Assembly (NCBI GenBank): GCA_900554855.1
Contig: USIZ01000050.1
Span: 1-8,214 of the forward strand
Reading direction: 5' to 3'
DNA length: 8,214 nt
From: an uncultured Eubacteriales bacterium
Lineage (GTDB): Bacteria > Bacillota > Clostridia > Oscillospirales > Oscillospiraceae
Every line of letters begins with the position of its first letter. Within the stretch, counting starts at the first letter, position 1. Below the pieces are notes generated by a model. The model worked only from the letters and a program-made list of their open reading frames with translations, did no database searches and was not told where the DNA came from. Made by a program: the position numbers and the translations under genes. Positions 1 to 5,760 of this stretch are shown piece after piece.

Positions 1-54
1 CAACATTAAAGATACTACCTTTTTCATACAGTTCCTCTTAAAAATTTTTTTCAT
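1..54 (-). CDS. 5' end of an unidentified gene, probably secreted or membrane protein (partial)
   Basis: The minus strand opens with ATG at 54-52 and reads MKKIFKRNCMKKVVSLML before the window ends. A GGAGG ribosome binding site (62-66) lies 7 bases upstream of this ATG, which is strong support for real translation. The lysine-rich start running into VVSLML looks like the beginning of a signal peptide or membrane segment. A second in-frame ATG at 27-25 has a weaker AGGA a few bases upstream and would give the more typical signal-peptide start MKKVVSLML, so either codon could be used. Only 18 codons are visible, so the product cannot be named. The upstream leader is AT-rich, and I see no clean sigma-A promoter close to the start. 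Confidence 0.5.
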   Translation of the reverse strand, partial: MKKIFKRNCMKKVVSLML

Positions 55-260
55 AAAAATACCTCCGTTCTTAATTATCATCCTCTTATAATTAACAACG
101 TATGAAACCCCATTTCGGAACAATATTTTTTGTAAATTTTTTGTTGTTTTTTTGTAAAGATTCCCATATGCTTTTCGTTCAGATTTTCTTAATAAAACCT
201 TCACTTTTGCGTCCTTTGTATGAAAATAATGTGTTACAAAAGGTTACAAGCACGGTTCAC
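55..260. other. AT-rich non-coding leader upstream of the partial minus-strand gene
   Basis: This stretch is strikingly AT-rich compared with the GC-rich genes beside it. It contains the GGAGG binding site of the partial gene (62-66). It also contains two copies of TTTTTTGTAAA (126-136 and 148-158, period 22 bases) and two copies of GTTACAA (233-239 and 243-249, period 10 bases). The only open frame in it (minus, 78-167, 29 codons) has no ribosome binding site and I do not call it. I see no convincing -35/-10 pair. Confidence 0.5.
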
Positions 261-290
261 AAAAATAGCACCGCAATATTTTGCGGTGCT
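261..290 (-). terminator. Rho-independent terminator, minus strand
   Basis: A perfect 10-bp stem (AGCACCGCAA at 267-276 with TTGCGGTGCT at 281-290) closes a 4-base loop. Read on the minus strand it is followed directly by ATTTTT (266-261). The plus strand has no U-tract after the stem, so it works for minus-strand transcripts only. It lies more than 200 bases beyond the mreB stop, after mreB's own terminator. It may therefore end a short transcript from the promoter at 335-363 or act as an attenuator before the gene at 54. Confidence 0.75.
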
Positions 291-319
291 GTCCCTTCGC
301 GCCACAACATCTGGACTCA

Positions 320-337
320 ACTACATATATATGTAGT
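320..337. promoter_or_regulatory. 18-bp perfect palindrome, candidate operator
   Basis: ACTACATATATATGTAGT is a perfect inverted repeat. It is flanked symmetrically: CTGG at 311-314 and CCAG at 343-346 each sit 5 bases from its edges, giving a 36-bp symmetric structure. It overlaps the -10 hexamer of a possible minus-strand promoter (335-340) and its expected start site near 328. That is where a repressor operator would lie. The shape resembles dyads bound by winged-helix repressors, but I cannot assign a family. Confidence 0.5.
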
Positions 338-363
338 ATACCCCAGAATGTGCTCCGCCGCAA
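335..363 (-). promoter_or_regulatory. Possible sigma-A promoter, minus strand
   Basis: The minus strand shows TTGCGG (363-358), a 17-base spacer and TATACT (340-335). The -10 is good and the spacing ideal, but the -35 keeps only the TTG of the consensus. Transcription would start near 328 and meet the terminator at 290-261 after about 65 bases. It would yield a short RNA, or a leader for the gene at 54 if the terminator is read through. Confidence 0.4.
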
Positions 364-398
364 CAGGAAATTGGGCAGTTTCTGTTTTTTCGGCGACT

Positions 399-426
399 TG
401 CCGGAAAAGGCCCGCGTTTTCCGGCA
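399..426. other. Hairpin in the mreB to upstream-gene gap
   Basis: A perfect 10-bp inverted repeat pairs TGCCGGAAAA (399-408) with TTTTCCGGCA (417-426) around an 8-base GC-rich loop. It lies about 40 bases beyond the mreB terminator. It may be a backup terminator on either strand, since each arm carries four T or A residues inside the stem, but it has no separate U-tract. Confidence 0.4.
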
Positions 427-464
427 CTTTTCCGGCGCAGCACAGGGGGTAAGCAAATGTGACG

Positions 465-495
465 AAAGGCCCCGCACACTGCGTGAGCGGGGCCT
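465..495 (-). terminator. Probable mreB terminator
   Basis: AGGCCCCGC (467-475) pairs with GCGGGGCCT (487-495), and an inner CAC/GTG pair extends the stem. On the minus strand the hairpin begins 10 bases after the mreB stop codon and is followed by a short TTT (467-465), partly shared with the stem. The GC-rich stem is convincing, while the U-tract is weak. Seven A residues just before the stem on the transcript's other side (499-505 on the plus strand) could also let it serve as a plus-strand element, but no plus gene is near. Confidence 0.65.
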
Positions 496-505
496 CTCAA
501 AAAAA

Positions 506-1537
<1,032 letters not shown>

Positions 1538-1582
1538 AGTGATAGCTCCTCAGCATAAAAAGTCATGCTTGTTTTCCACATT

Positions 1583-1611
1583 ATTATAAGGGCGGCCAGC
1601 GGGATTTTCAA
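1583..1611 (-). promoter_or_regulatory. Sigma-A promoter of mreB
   Basis: On the minus strand TTGAAA (1611-1606), a 17-base spacer and a perfect TATAAT (1588-1583) form a strong promoter. The expected start near 1576 leaves a leader of about 40 bases before the mreB ATG at 1537. The leader includes the GAGGAG binding site (1551-1546). Confidence 0.85.
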
Positions 1612-1699
1612 CCACAGAATCACCAACAATTTCGACATTCCGTGCCCCGACTTCCCCCGCGAATTTCGCCCAAAGGACGAAAGAGCCCGTTTCACAGAA

Positions 1700-1723
1700 T
1701 TCCGCCCATCGCAGTGGGCGGAA
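1700..1723. other. Hairpin upstream of the mreB promoter
   Basis: TTCCGCCCA (1700-1708) and TGGGCGGAA (1715-1723) form a perfect 9-bp stem with a 6-base loop. It has no U-tract on either strand. It lies between the serA terminators and the mreB promoter, and shares the word TTCCGCC with the hairpin at 1737-1771. It may be part of the run of structures that insulates mreB from serA readthrough. Confidence 0.4.
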
Positions 1724-1736
1724 CAAATCGCAATCA

Positions 1737-1771
1737 AGAAAAGAGGCGGAATTCACTTCCGCCTCTTTTCT
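1737..1771 (-). terminator. Strong hairpin terminator downstream of serA
   Basis: A perfect stem of 14 bp plus one A-T pair joins GAAAAGAGGCGGAA (1738-1751) and TTCCGCCTCTTTTC (1757-1770) around a 5-base loop. The U-rich end of the stem on the minus strand continues as TTTTCTTG. The arms are symmetric, so it could act on both strands. It is the second terminator-like hairpin after serA and should protect the mreB promoter from readthrough. Confidence 0.7.
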
Positions 1772-1782
1772 CTTCTCGCCCC

Positions 1783-1822
1783 GAGGGTGCCGACTTTTCG
1801 CGCAGCGAATCGAGGTACCCTC
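1783..1822. other. Branched hairpin between the two serA terminators
   Basis: GAGGGTGCC (1783-1791) pairs with GGTACCCTC (1814-1822), with one G-U pair on one strand. Inside it TTCGC (1797-1801) pairs with GCGAA (1805-1809). TTCTCG (1773-1778) and CGAGAA (1879-1884) could close this hairpin and the one at 1841-1879 together into a three-way structure. Function unknown. Confidence 0.4.
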
Positions 1823-1840
1823 CTGGCGCATCCCCTCGCA

Positions 1841-1879
1841 GAAAAGGGTTCCGCCCGCACAGCGGGCGAAACCCTTTTC
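1841..1879 (-). terminator. Primary terminator of the serC-serA unit
   Basis: An 18-pair stem with a single mismatch (1841-1858 with 1862-1879) closes a 3-base loop. It begins 11 bases after the serA stop codon at 1891-1893. The arms carry GAAAAGGG and CCCTTTTC at the base, so the U-rich part is inside the stem, as in many A-rich/U-rich Firmicutes terminators. Confidence 0.7.
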
Positions 1880-1890
1880 GAGAACCTCTT

Positions 1891-3060
1891 TTAGTGCTGC
1901 ATCACCCGCACGCGGATGACGCCCTCGATGCCCTTGATCTGCTCGACCATGGCGTCGGCCACCTTGCCGTTCACATCCAGCATGGTGTAGGCGTAGTCCT
2001 TGCGGGACTTGTTGGCCAGATTCTCCACGTTCATGCCCGCGCCGGACACGATGGAGGTGATCTGCGCCAGCGTGTTGGGGATGTTGTGGTGGATCACGCA
2101 GATCCGGGCCTCGCCGGAGCGCTCCATGCTGACGGCGGGCATATTGACGGAGTTGGTGATGTTGCCGTTCTCCAGATAGTCCTGAAGCTCATGGGCGGCC
2201 ATGATCGCGCAGTTGTCCTCGCTCTCCGGGGTGGACGCGCCCAGATGGGGCAGGGCGATAACGCCGGTGGCGTTGGCGATGCGGTTATCCGGGAAGTCGG
2301 TCACATAGGCGGCGACGCGGCCGGACTCCAGCGCAGGGATCAGGGCCTCCTCATCCACCAGACCGTTGCGGGCCAGGTTGATGATGCGCACATCGCCCTT
2401 CATCTTGGCAATGGCGGCGGCGTCGATGGTGTTGCGGGTGGAGTCGTTCAGGGGCACATGGATGGTGATGTAGTCGCTCACCTTCAGCAAGTCGTCCAGA
2501 TTGCTCACCACGTCGACGCGGCGATCCAGACTCAGGGCGGCGTGGACGCTCAGGTAGGGGTCGTAGCCCACGATGTTCATGCCCAGACCCAGCGCGGCAT
2601 CGGCCACCTTGGCGCCGATGGCGCCCAGACCGATGATACCCAGCGTCTTGCCGAAGATCTCGGGGCCGGCGAACTGGCTCTTGGCCTTCTCCATGGTGGT
2701 CAGCACGTCGGCGCCGGAAGCGGCCTCGCGCTTGGCCCACTCATTGGCCTCGAACATATGGCGGGAGGCGGCCAGCATGGCGAAAATGACCTCTTCCTTC
2801 ACGGCGTTGGCGTTGGCGCCGGGGGAGTTGAACACCACAATACCCGCTTCGCTGCAACGGTCGATGGGAATATTGTTCGTGCCGGCACCGGCGCGGGCAA
2901 TGGCGCGCAGGGCCTCGGGGAACTCATAATCGTGCATCTTGGCGGAGCGGACGAGGATGCCGTCGGGGTTGGTGCAGTCGTCCTCCACCACAAAGCGGCC
3001 CTTATCCAGCTGAGCCAGACCCACGCTGGCGATCTTATTCAGAGTCTTGATGCGAAACAT
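1891..3060 (-). CDS. serA: D-3-phosphoglycerate dehydrogenase (serine biosynthesis)
   Basis: It oxidises 3-phosphoglycerate to 3-phosphohydroxypyruvate with NAD, the first step of serine synthesis, in the cytoplasm. The 389 residues hold the catalytic and NAD domains followed directly by an ACT domain (about 317-389), so this is a short form without the extra intervening domain of long SerA. Visible motifs are the NAD loop GLGAIG (144-149), the following acidic residue D167, the active-site arginine in INLARNGLVDE (R231) and the histidine in PHLGAS (H272). The usual glutamate of the Arg-Glu-His triad is not obvious: the segment reads YVTDFPDN, with D258 near that place. I recall this variant in other Clostridia. 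The ACT domain suggests feedback by serine (family knowledge). The ATG has AAGGAG about 9 bases upstream. It is last in the unit, 42 bases after the zinc-ribbon gene. Confidence 0.95.
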   Translation of the reverse strand: MFRIKTLNKIASVGLAQLDKGRFVVEDDCTNPDGILVRSAKMHDYEFPEALRAIARAGAGTNNIPIDRCSEAGIVVFNSPGANANAVKEEVIFAMLAASRHMFEANEWAKREAASGADVLTTMEKAKSQFAGPEIFGKTLGIIGLGAIGAKVADAALGLGMNIVGYDPYLSVHAALSLDRRVDVVSNLDDLLKVSDYITIHVPLNDSTRNTIDAAAIAKMKGDVRIINLARNGLVDEEALIPALESGRVAAYVTDFPDNRIANATGVIALPHLGASTPESEDNCAIMAAHELQDYLENGNITNSVNMPAVSMERSGEARICVIHHNIPNTLAQITSIVSGAGMNVENLANKSRKDYAYTMLDVNGKVADAMVEQIKGIEGVIRVRVMQH

Positions 3061-3102
3061 AGTTATCGTCTCCTTATCAGGATAAATTCAATTTAACCGT
3101 AC

Positions 3103-3831
3103 TCACCATGTACGAACGAGATACCAGCTGTCATCGATCTCCACAAAGTCGAAATCCAGGCAGTTGTACACGCCGTTTTTATAATAAGCATCCACCGTCA
3201 CATTCCGGTAATCCGTGGCGGAAACGCCGAACGCCTCGTTGAAGTCGTCCAGCTGATCGGTGCAGTCGGTCTCATCCGCCACATCATAGTAGTCGAACTC
3301 CAATCCATAATACTTCGTCCAGCTGTCCAGGATGTCCATGGCGTTTTCTTCCCCGGCATACTCCACGCAGCTCTCGTAGACCTCCGGGACATACAGCGTC
3401 CGGATCCCCTGAACGTCATCATTCTCCGCATAGGAGAAGTAGTCGCTCAGCACCAGCTCATAGTCCGGGATCCGCGCTCCGATGAATACCAGCAGGGCAA
3501 ATCCGGCCATAAATACACCCAGTATGACGGCGATAATGACGAGTCCCACCTTGGCGGGGCTCCACTTCTTCTCCGCCCTGGCCGGAGCGGCATAGATTGG
3601 CCCGTTGGCACGTCCCCACGGGTCGTCGCCGCAGGGCTTCGGGTTGACGCCGCCGACACCGCCGGAGTTGACCGCTTCGGTCTCCCAACTCCCGGTGCCG
3701 CCGGTCTGATGATCCGGGTAAAACGCATTCTGCTGGGGTGCGCCCGCACTGTCGGCGTTCACCGCCGTACCGCAATAGGGGCAGAAACGGGCGCGCTCTT
3801 CCAGCTGTTTGCCGCAGTTGACGCAGAACAC
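3103..3831 (-). CDS. Zinc-ribbon, single-pass membrane protein of unknown function
   Basis: I do not recognise a named family. The protein opens with a double-CxxC zinc ribbon, FCVNCG and FCPYCG (C3, C6, C17, C20), as in many Firmicutes membrane proteins beginning MFC..CG. A low-complexity Gly/Pro/Asn linker (about 25-90) follows, then basic residues, one membrane helix (about 95-117), and an acidic, Tyr- and Asp-rich domain (about 122-242) with three cysteines (C155, C190, C224). The likely topology is ribbon inside and C-terminal domain outside. I chose the GTG at 3831, giving 242 residues, because AGGAG (3843-3839) sits 7 bases upstream and the ribbon then starts at residue 2. An upstream GTG at 3858 would add 9 residues but lacks a binding site. 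The gene lies between serC and serA on the same strand. No enzymatic motif is visible and any link to serine is unproven. Confidence 0.85.
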   Translation of the reverse strand: MFCVNCGKQLEERARFCPYCGTAVNADSAGAPQQNAFYPDHQTGGTGSWETEAVNSGGVGGVNPKPCGDDPWGRANGPIYAAPARAEKKWSPAKVGLVIIAVILGVFMAGFALLVFIGARIPDYELVLSDYFSYAENDDVQGIRTLYVPEVYESCVEYAGEENAMDILDSWTKYYGLEFDYYDVADETDCTDQLDDFNEAFGVSATDYRNVTVDAYYKNGVYNCLDFDFVEIDDSWYLVRTW

Positions 3832-3838
3832 AGCCGTT

Positions 3839-3843
3839 CTCCT
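3839..3843 (-). promoter_or_regulatory. Ribosome binding site deciding the zinc-ribbon start
   Basis: AGGAG on the minus strand lies 7 bases before the GTG at 3831. It falls inside the longer open frame that begins at GTG 3858, which argues for the shorter protein. Confidence 0.7.
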
Positions 3844-3863
3844 CTCTTTATTTTGCACCGCCC

Positions 3864-3918
3864 AAGGCTTCCCCTCGGGGGGGAAGCTGTCGCCGCAGGC
3901 GACTGATGAGGGGGCAGG
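3864..3918. repeat. Double-hairpin intergenic repeat element
   Basis: The first hairpin pairs GCTTCCCC (3867-3874) with GGGGAAGC (3880-3887). The second pairs GTCGCC (3889-3894) with GGCGAC (3898-3903) around GCA. The tail TGATGAGGGGG follows. The order GGCTTCCCC, GGGGAAGC, TGTCGCC, GGCGACTGA, GAGGGG matches, from memory, a short repeat scattered between genes in many gut Clostridia. Only one copy is in this window, so its repetitive nature is inferred from recall. It lies in the serC to zinc-ribbon gap, where its hairpins could lower readthrough or protect the serC message end. Confidence 0.7.
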
Positions 3919-3943
3919 CTTTCGTGTGCAGCCAGTAAAATTC

Positions 3944-5029
3944 TCAGTTAGTCTGATCGAAGTGCTTGATGAACTCGCACAGCTTTTCGACGCCCTCGAT
4001 GGGCATGGCGTTGTAGATGGAGGCGCGCATACCGCCCACCTTGCGGTGACCCTTCAGGTTGCTGAAGCCCCACTCGGCGCTCTCGGCCACAAACTTGGCA
4101 TCCAGCTCGGCAGAGTCGGTGCGGAAGGTGACGTTCATGTCGCTGCGGGAACCAGGCTGAGCCGCGCAGTGGAACAGACGGGAGTCGTCGATCACATCGT
4201 ACAGCATCTGAGCCTTGCCGTGCTTGATCTTCTCCATACCGGCGACGCCGCCCTGGCTCTCCAGCCAGTCGCACACCAGACCCAGCATATAGATGCACCA
4301 GCAGGGGGGCGTGTTGTACATGGAGTCCTTCTCGATCTCGATCTGCCAGCCCAGCATCTTGGGGGTGATGGGCAGCTCGTGACCGGCCAGCTCCTTCTTG
4401 ACGATGACGATGGTCACGCCGGCGGGAGCCAGGTTCTTCTGCGCACCGGCATAGATGACGCCGTAGCGGCTCACATCCACCTGACGGGAGCAGATGTCGG
4501 AGGACATATCGCACACGATGGGCACATTGCCGGTCTCGGGGATGTACTGCCACTCAGTGCCGTAGATGGTGTTGTTGGCGCAGTAGTAGAAGTAGGACGC
4601 GTCGGGGCGGACCACGATCTTGTCCTGCGTGGGAATATAGGAGAAGTCCTGATCCTCAGAGGTGCAGGCCACGGCAATATCGCCGTACTTCTTGGCCTCC
4701 TGATAGGCCAGGTTGGAGAAGTTGCCGGTGACGGCGTAGTCCGCCTTGCCGGTGGAGCCGATCAGGTTCAGGGGAATGGCGGAGAACTGGGTAGAGGCGC
4801 CGCCCTGAAGGAACAGAACCTCGTAGTCGTCCGGAACCGCCATCAGCTTCTTGAACTTTGCCTTGGTGTCATCAAAGATCTTCTGGAACACCTTGGAGCG
4901 ATGACTCATTTCCATGACGGACATGCCGCTGCCCTGATAGTTGGTGATCTCCTTACCTGCGCGCTCCAGCACTTCCAGAGGAAGCATGGAGGGGCCGGCG
5001 GAGAAGTTATAAATGCGTCCGTTAGCCAT
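3944..5029 (-). CDS. serC: Phosphoserine aminotransferase (serine biosynthesis)
   Basis: This pyridoxal-phosphate enzyme transfers an amino group from glutamate to 3-phosphohydroxypyruvate, giving phosphoserine; family members also act in pyridoxine synthesis in some bacteria. The 361 residues match the family length. Motifs are NFSAGPSMLP (8-17), MSHRSK (41-46), LFLQGGAST (72-80), CDMSSD with the cofactor-ring aspartate D174, AGAQKNLAPAG with the cofactor lysine K198, and LKGHRKVGGMRASIYNA near the C-terminus. I chose the ATG at 5029: AAGGGAG lies about 10 bases upstream and MANGRIYNFSAGPS is the normal family start. The ATG at 5056 would add 9 residues and has no binding site. It is first in the unit, with a promoter at 5094-5122 and a leader of about 60 bases holding a small CACGG/CCGTG hairpin (5054-5069). 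Confidence 0.96.
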   Translation of the reverse strand: MANGRIYNFSAGPSMLPLEVLERAGKEITNYQGSGMSVMEMSHRSKVFQKIFDDTKAKFKKLMAVPDDYEVLFLQGGASTQFSAIPLNLIGSTGKADYAVTGNFSNLAYQEAKKYGDIAVACTSEDQDFSYIPTQDKIVVRPDASYFYYCANNTIYGTEWQYIPETGNVPIVCDMSSDICSRQVDVSRYGVIYAGAQKNLAPAGVTIVIVKKELAGHELPITPKMLGWQIEIEKDSMYNTPPCWCIYMLGLVCDWLESQGGVAGMEKIKHGKAQMLYDVIDDSRLFHCAAQPGSRSDMNVTFRTDSAELDAKFVAESAEWGFSNLKGHRKVGGMRASIYNAMPIEGVEKLCEFIKHFDQTN

Positions 5030-5093
5030 GGTTGATTTTCTCCCTTCAATATGCACGGCTGATACCGTGGCACTTTAAAATGATGCAGTATCT

Positions 5094-5122
5094 ATTATAC
5101 CAGTCAATTTTTCCAAATACAA
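5094..5122 (-). promoter_or_regulatory. Sigma-A promoter of the serC unit
   Basis: The minus strand reads TTGTAT (5122-5117), a 17-base spacer and TATAAT (5099-5094). The -10 is preceded by TGG, forming an extended -10. The start site should be near 5087, about 60 bases before the serC ATG. No T-box or riboswitch fits in so short a leader. Confidence 0.8.
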
Positions 5123-5136
5123 CCCGCCGCCGCCGC

Positions 5137-5152
5137 AATATTGGCCAATATT
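5137..5152. promoter_or_regulatory. 16-bp perfect palindrome upstream of the serC promoter
   Basis: AATATTGGCCAATATT is fully self-complementary and ends 14 bases upstream of the serC -35 hexamer. This is a plausible place for an activator or repressor dimer. No family can be named from the sequence alone. Confidence 0.45.
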
Positions 5153-5174
5153 CCGTCAAATGAGCTACAACTTT

Positions 5175-5194
5175 TTAGTGTGATAACACACTAA
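5175..5194. promoter_or_regulatory. Inverted repeat, second candidate operator upstream of serC
   Basis: TTAGTGTG (5175-5182) and CACACTAA (5187-5194) form a perfect 8-bp inverted repeat with a 4-base spacer ATAA. Its centre is exactly 40 bases from the centre of the palindrome at 5137-5152, about four helical turns. It is not followed by a U-tract on the minus strand, so an operator seems likelier than a terminator. Confidence 0.4.
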
Positions 5195-5207
5195 TGTATT
5201 TTAAAAC

Positions 5208-5263
5208 AAAAAAAAACGCTTCCCGACTTGGGCGCAAAACCCGCGCCGTCGGGAAGCGTTTTT
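5208..5263. terminator. Strong bidirectional terminator after the small membrane gene
   Basis: A 16-bp perfect stem (5212-5227 with 5248-5263; core ACGCTTCCCGAC / GTCGGGAAGCGT) encloses a second stem GGCGC (5231-5235) / GCGCC (5243-5247). On the minus strand the stem is followed by nine U residues (5216-5208, partly shared with the stem), on the plus strand by five. It lies about 60 bases after the stop of the small gene at 5323 and ends its transcript before the serC promoter region. Confidence 0.85.
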
Positions 5264-5322
5264 GGCAGATCGGGCCGCCTGCAAATGCAGCCAGCCCCGC
5301 TCCGCCTTCGGTATCAGAAGCT

Positions 5323-5604
5323 TTACAGCAGCAAAAGCAGCCCCCAGAGGAGGCTGGCCGCCGCCGCGCCCAGGGCGCACCAGCGGGCGCCGGGGGGCAC
5401 AAGACGTTTCCGGGGCACAGCCGCCTCCGCACGGCTGCGGCGGATATAGCCCGCCGCCACCTGCCGGGCCTCGGAGAGCACCTGCTCATCTGTGACGCCC
5501 TCCCGGTGGAACACGTCCTCCCGCAGGAAAAATATCGCCTGCTCAAAAAAACGCGGGTCCGGTGTGCGCACCACAATGACCCGCCGTGAGATCCCTTTTA
5601 CCAA
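5323..5604 (-). CDS. Small conserved-looking protein with C-terminal membrane anchor, function unknown
   Basis: I do not recognise a characterised family, though I have an impression of similar short proteins in Oscillospiraceae. The 93 residues start MVKGISRRVIVVRTPDP, a compact alpha/beta-looking head, then FEQAIFFLRED and a helix VTDEQVLSEARQVAAGYIRR. A basic, Arg-rich linker (about 55-74) follows, then a hydrophobic segment WCALGAAAASLLWGLLLLL (75-93) that runs to the last residue, so it resembles a tail-anchored protein. Start: TTG at 5604 has AAAGGA about 10 bases upstream. GTG at 5613 would add three residues, but the same AGGA would then be only one base away. A bare TATAAT on the minus strand (5657-5652) may be its -10, but no good -35 matches. 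The strong terminator downstream and the clear domain layout support a real gene. Confidence 0.7.
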   Translation of the reverse strand: MVKGISRRVIVVRTPDPRFFEQAIFFLREDVFHREGVTDEQVLSEARQVAAGYIRRSRAEAAVPRKRLVPPGARWCALGAAAASLLWGLLLLL

Positions 5605-5686
5605 TCTGACCACATCCTTTCTCTCTTGGAGTATGGCACCGGGAGAGGAAAATTATAACGTTCCGCCGCAGCTTTCCCGCTTTGCC

Positions 5687-5715
5687 TTGTCAAAACATCC
5701 GCAGGTCGGTATAAT
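5687..5715 (+). promoter_or_regulatory. Sigma-A promoter of the malic enzyme gene
   Basis: TTGTCA (5687-5692), a 17-base spacer and a perfect TATAAT (5710-5715) make a near-consensus promoter. The start near 5722 leaves a leader of about 40 bases. GGAGG (5747-5751) lies 9 bases before the ATG. Confidence 0.88.
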
Positions 5716-5760
5716 AAAAGTATCTATGCAATTTTCAAATGAATACGGAGGTATTTTTCT

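Noticed and set aside
78..167. 29-codon minus-strand frame in the AT-rich leader
   Set aside because: No ribosome binding site before its ATG and a Lys/Gln-rich product from A-runs; most likely chance.
185..222. Minus-strand words resembling a cyclic-di-GMP riboswitch (GGACGCAAA)
   Set aside because: Only one short word matches. The other conserved blocks and the paired stems are not found nearby.
362..390. Plus-strand hairpin followed by a T-run (AACAG...CTGTTTTTT)
   Set aside because: The stem is weak with a bulge, and no plus-strand gene or promoter upstream would use it.
1642..3096. Long plus-strand open frame (484 codons) opposite serA
   Set aside because: Antisense shadow of serA. 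It has low-complexity composition and no ribosome binding site.
3809..5035. Long plus-strand open frame (408 codons) opposite serC
   Set aside because: Antisense shadow of serC, whose cofactor-binding motifs are complete on the other strand.
5030..5087. Possible T-box or serine riboswitch in the serC leader
   Set aside because: The leader from the predicted start is only about 60 bases and shows just a 5-bp hairpin, too small for those elements.
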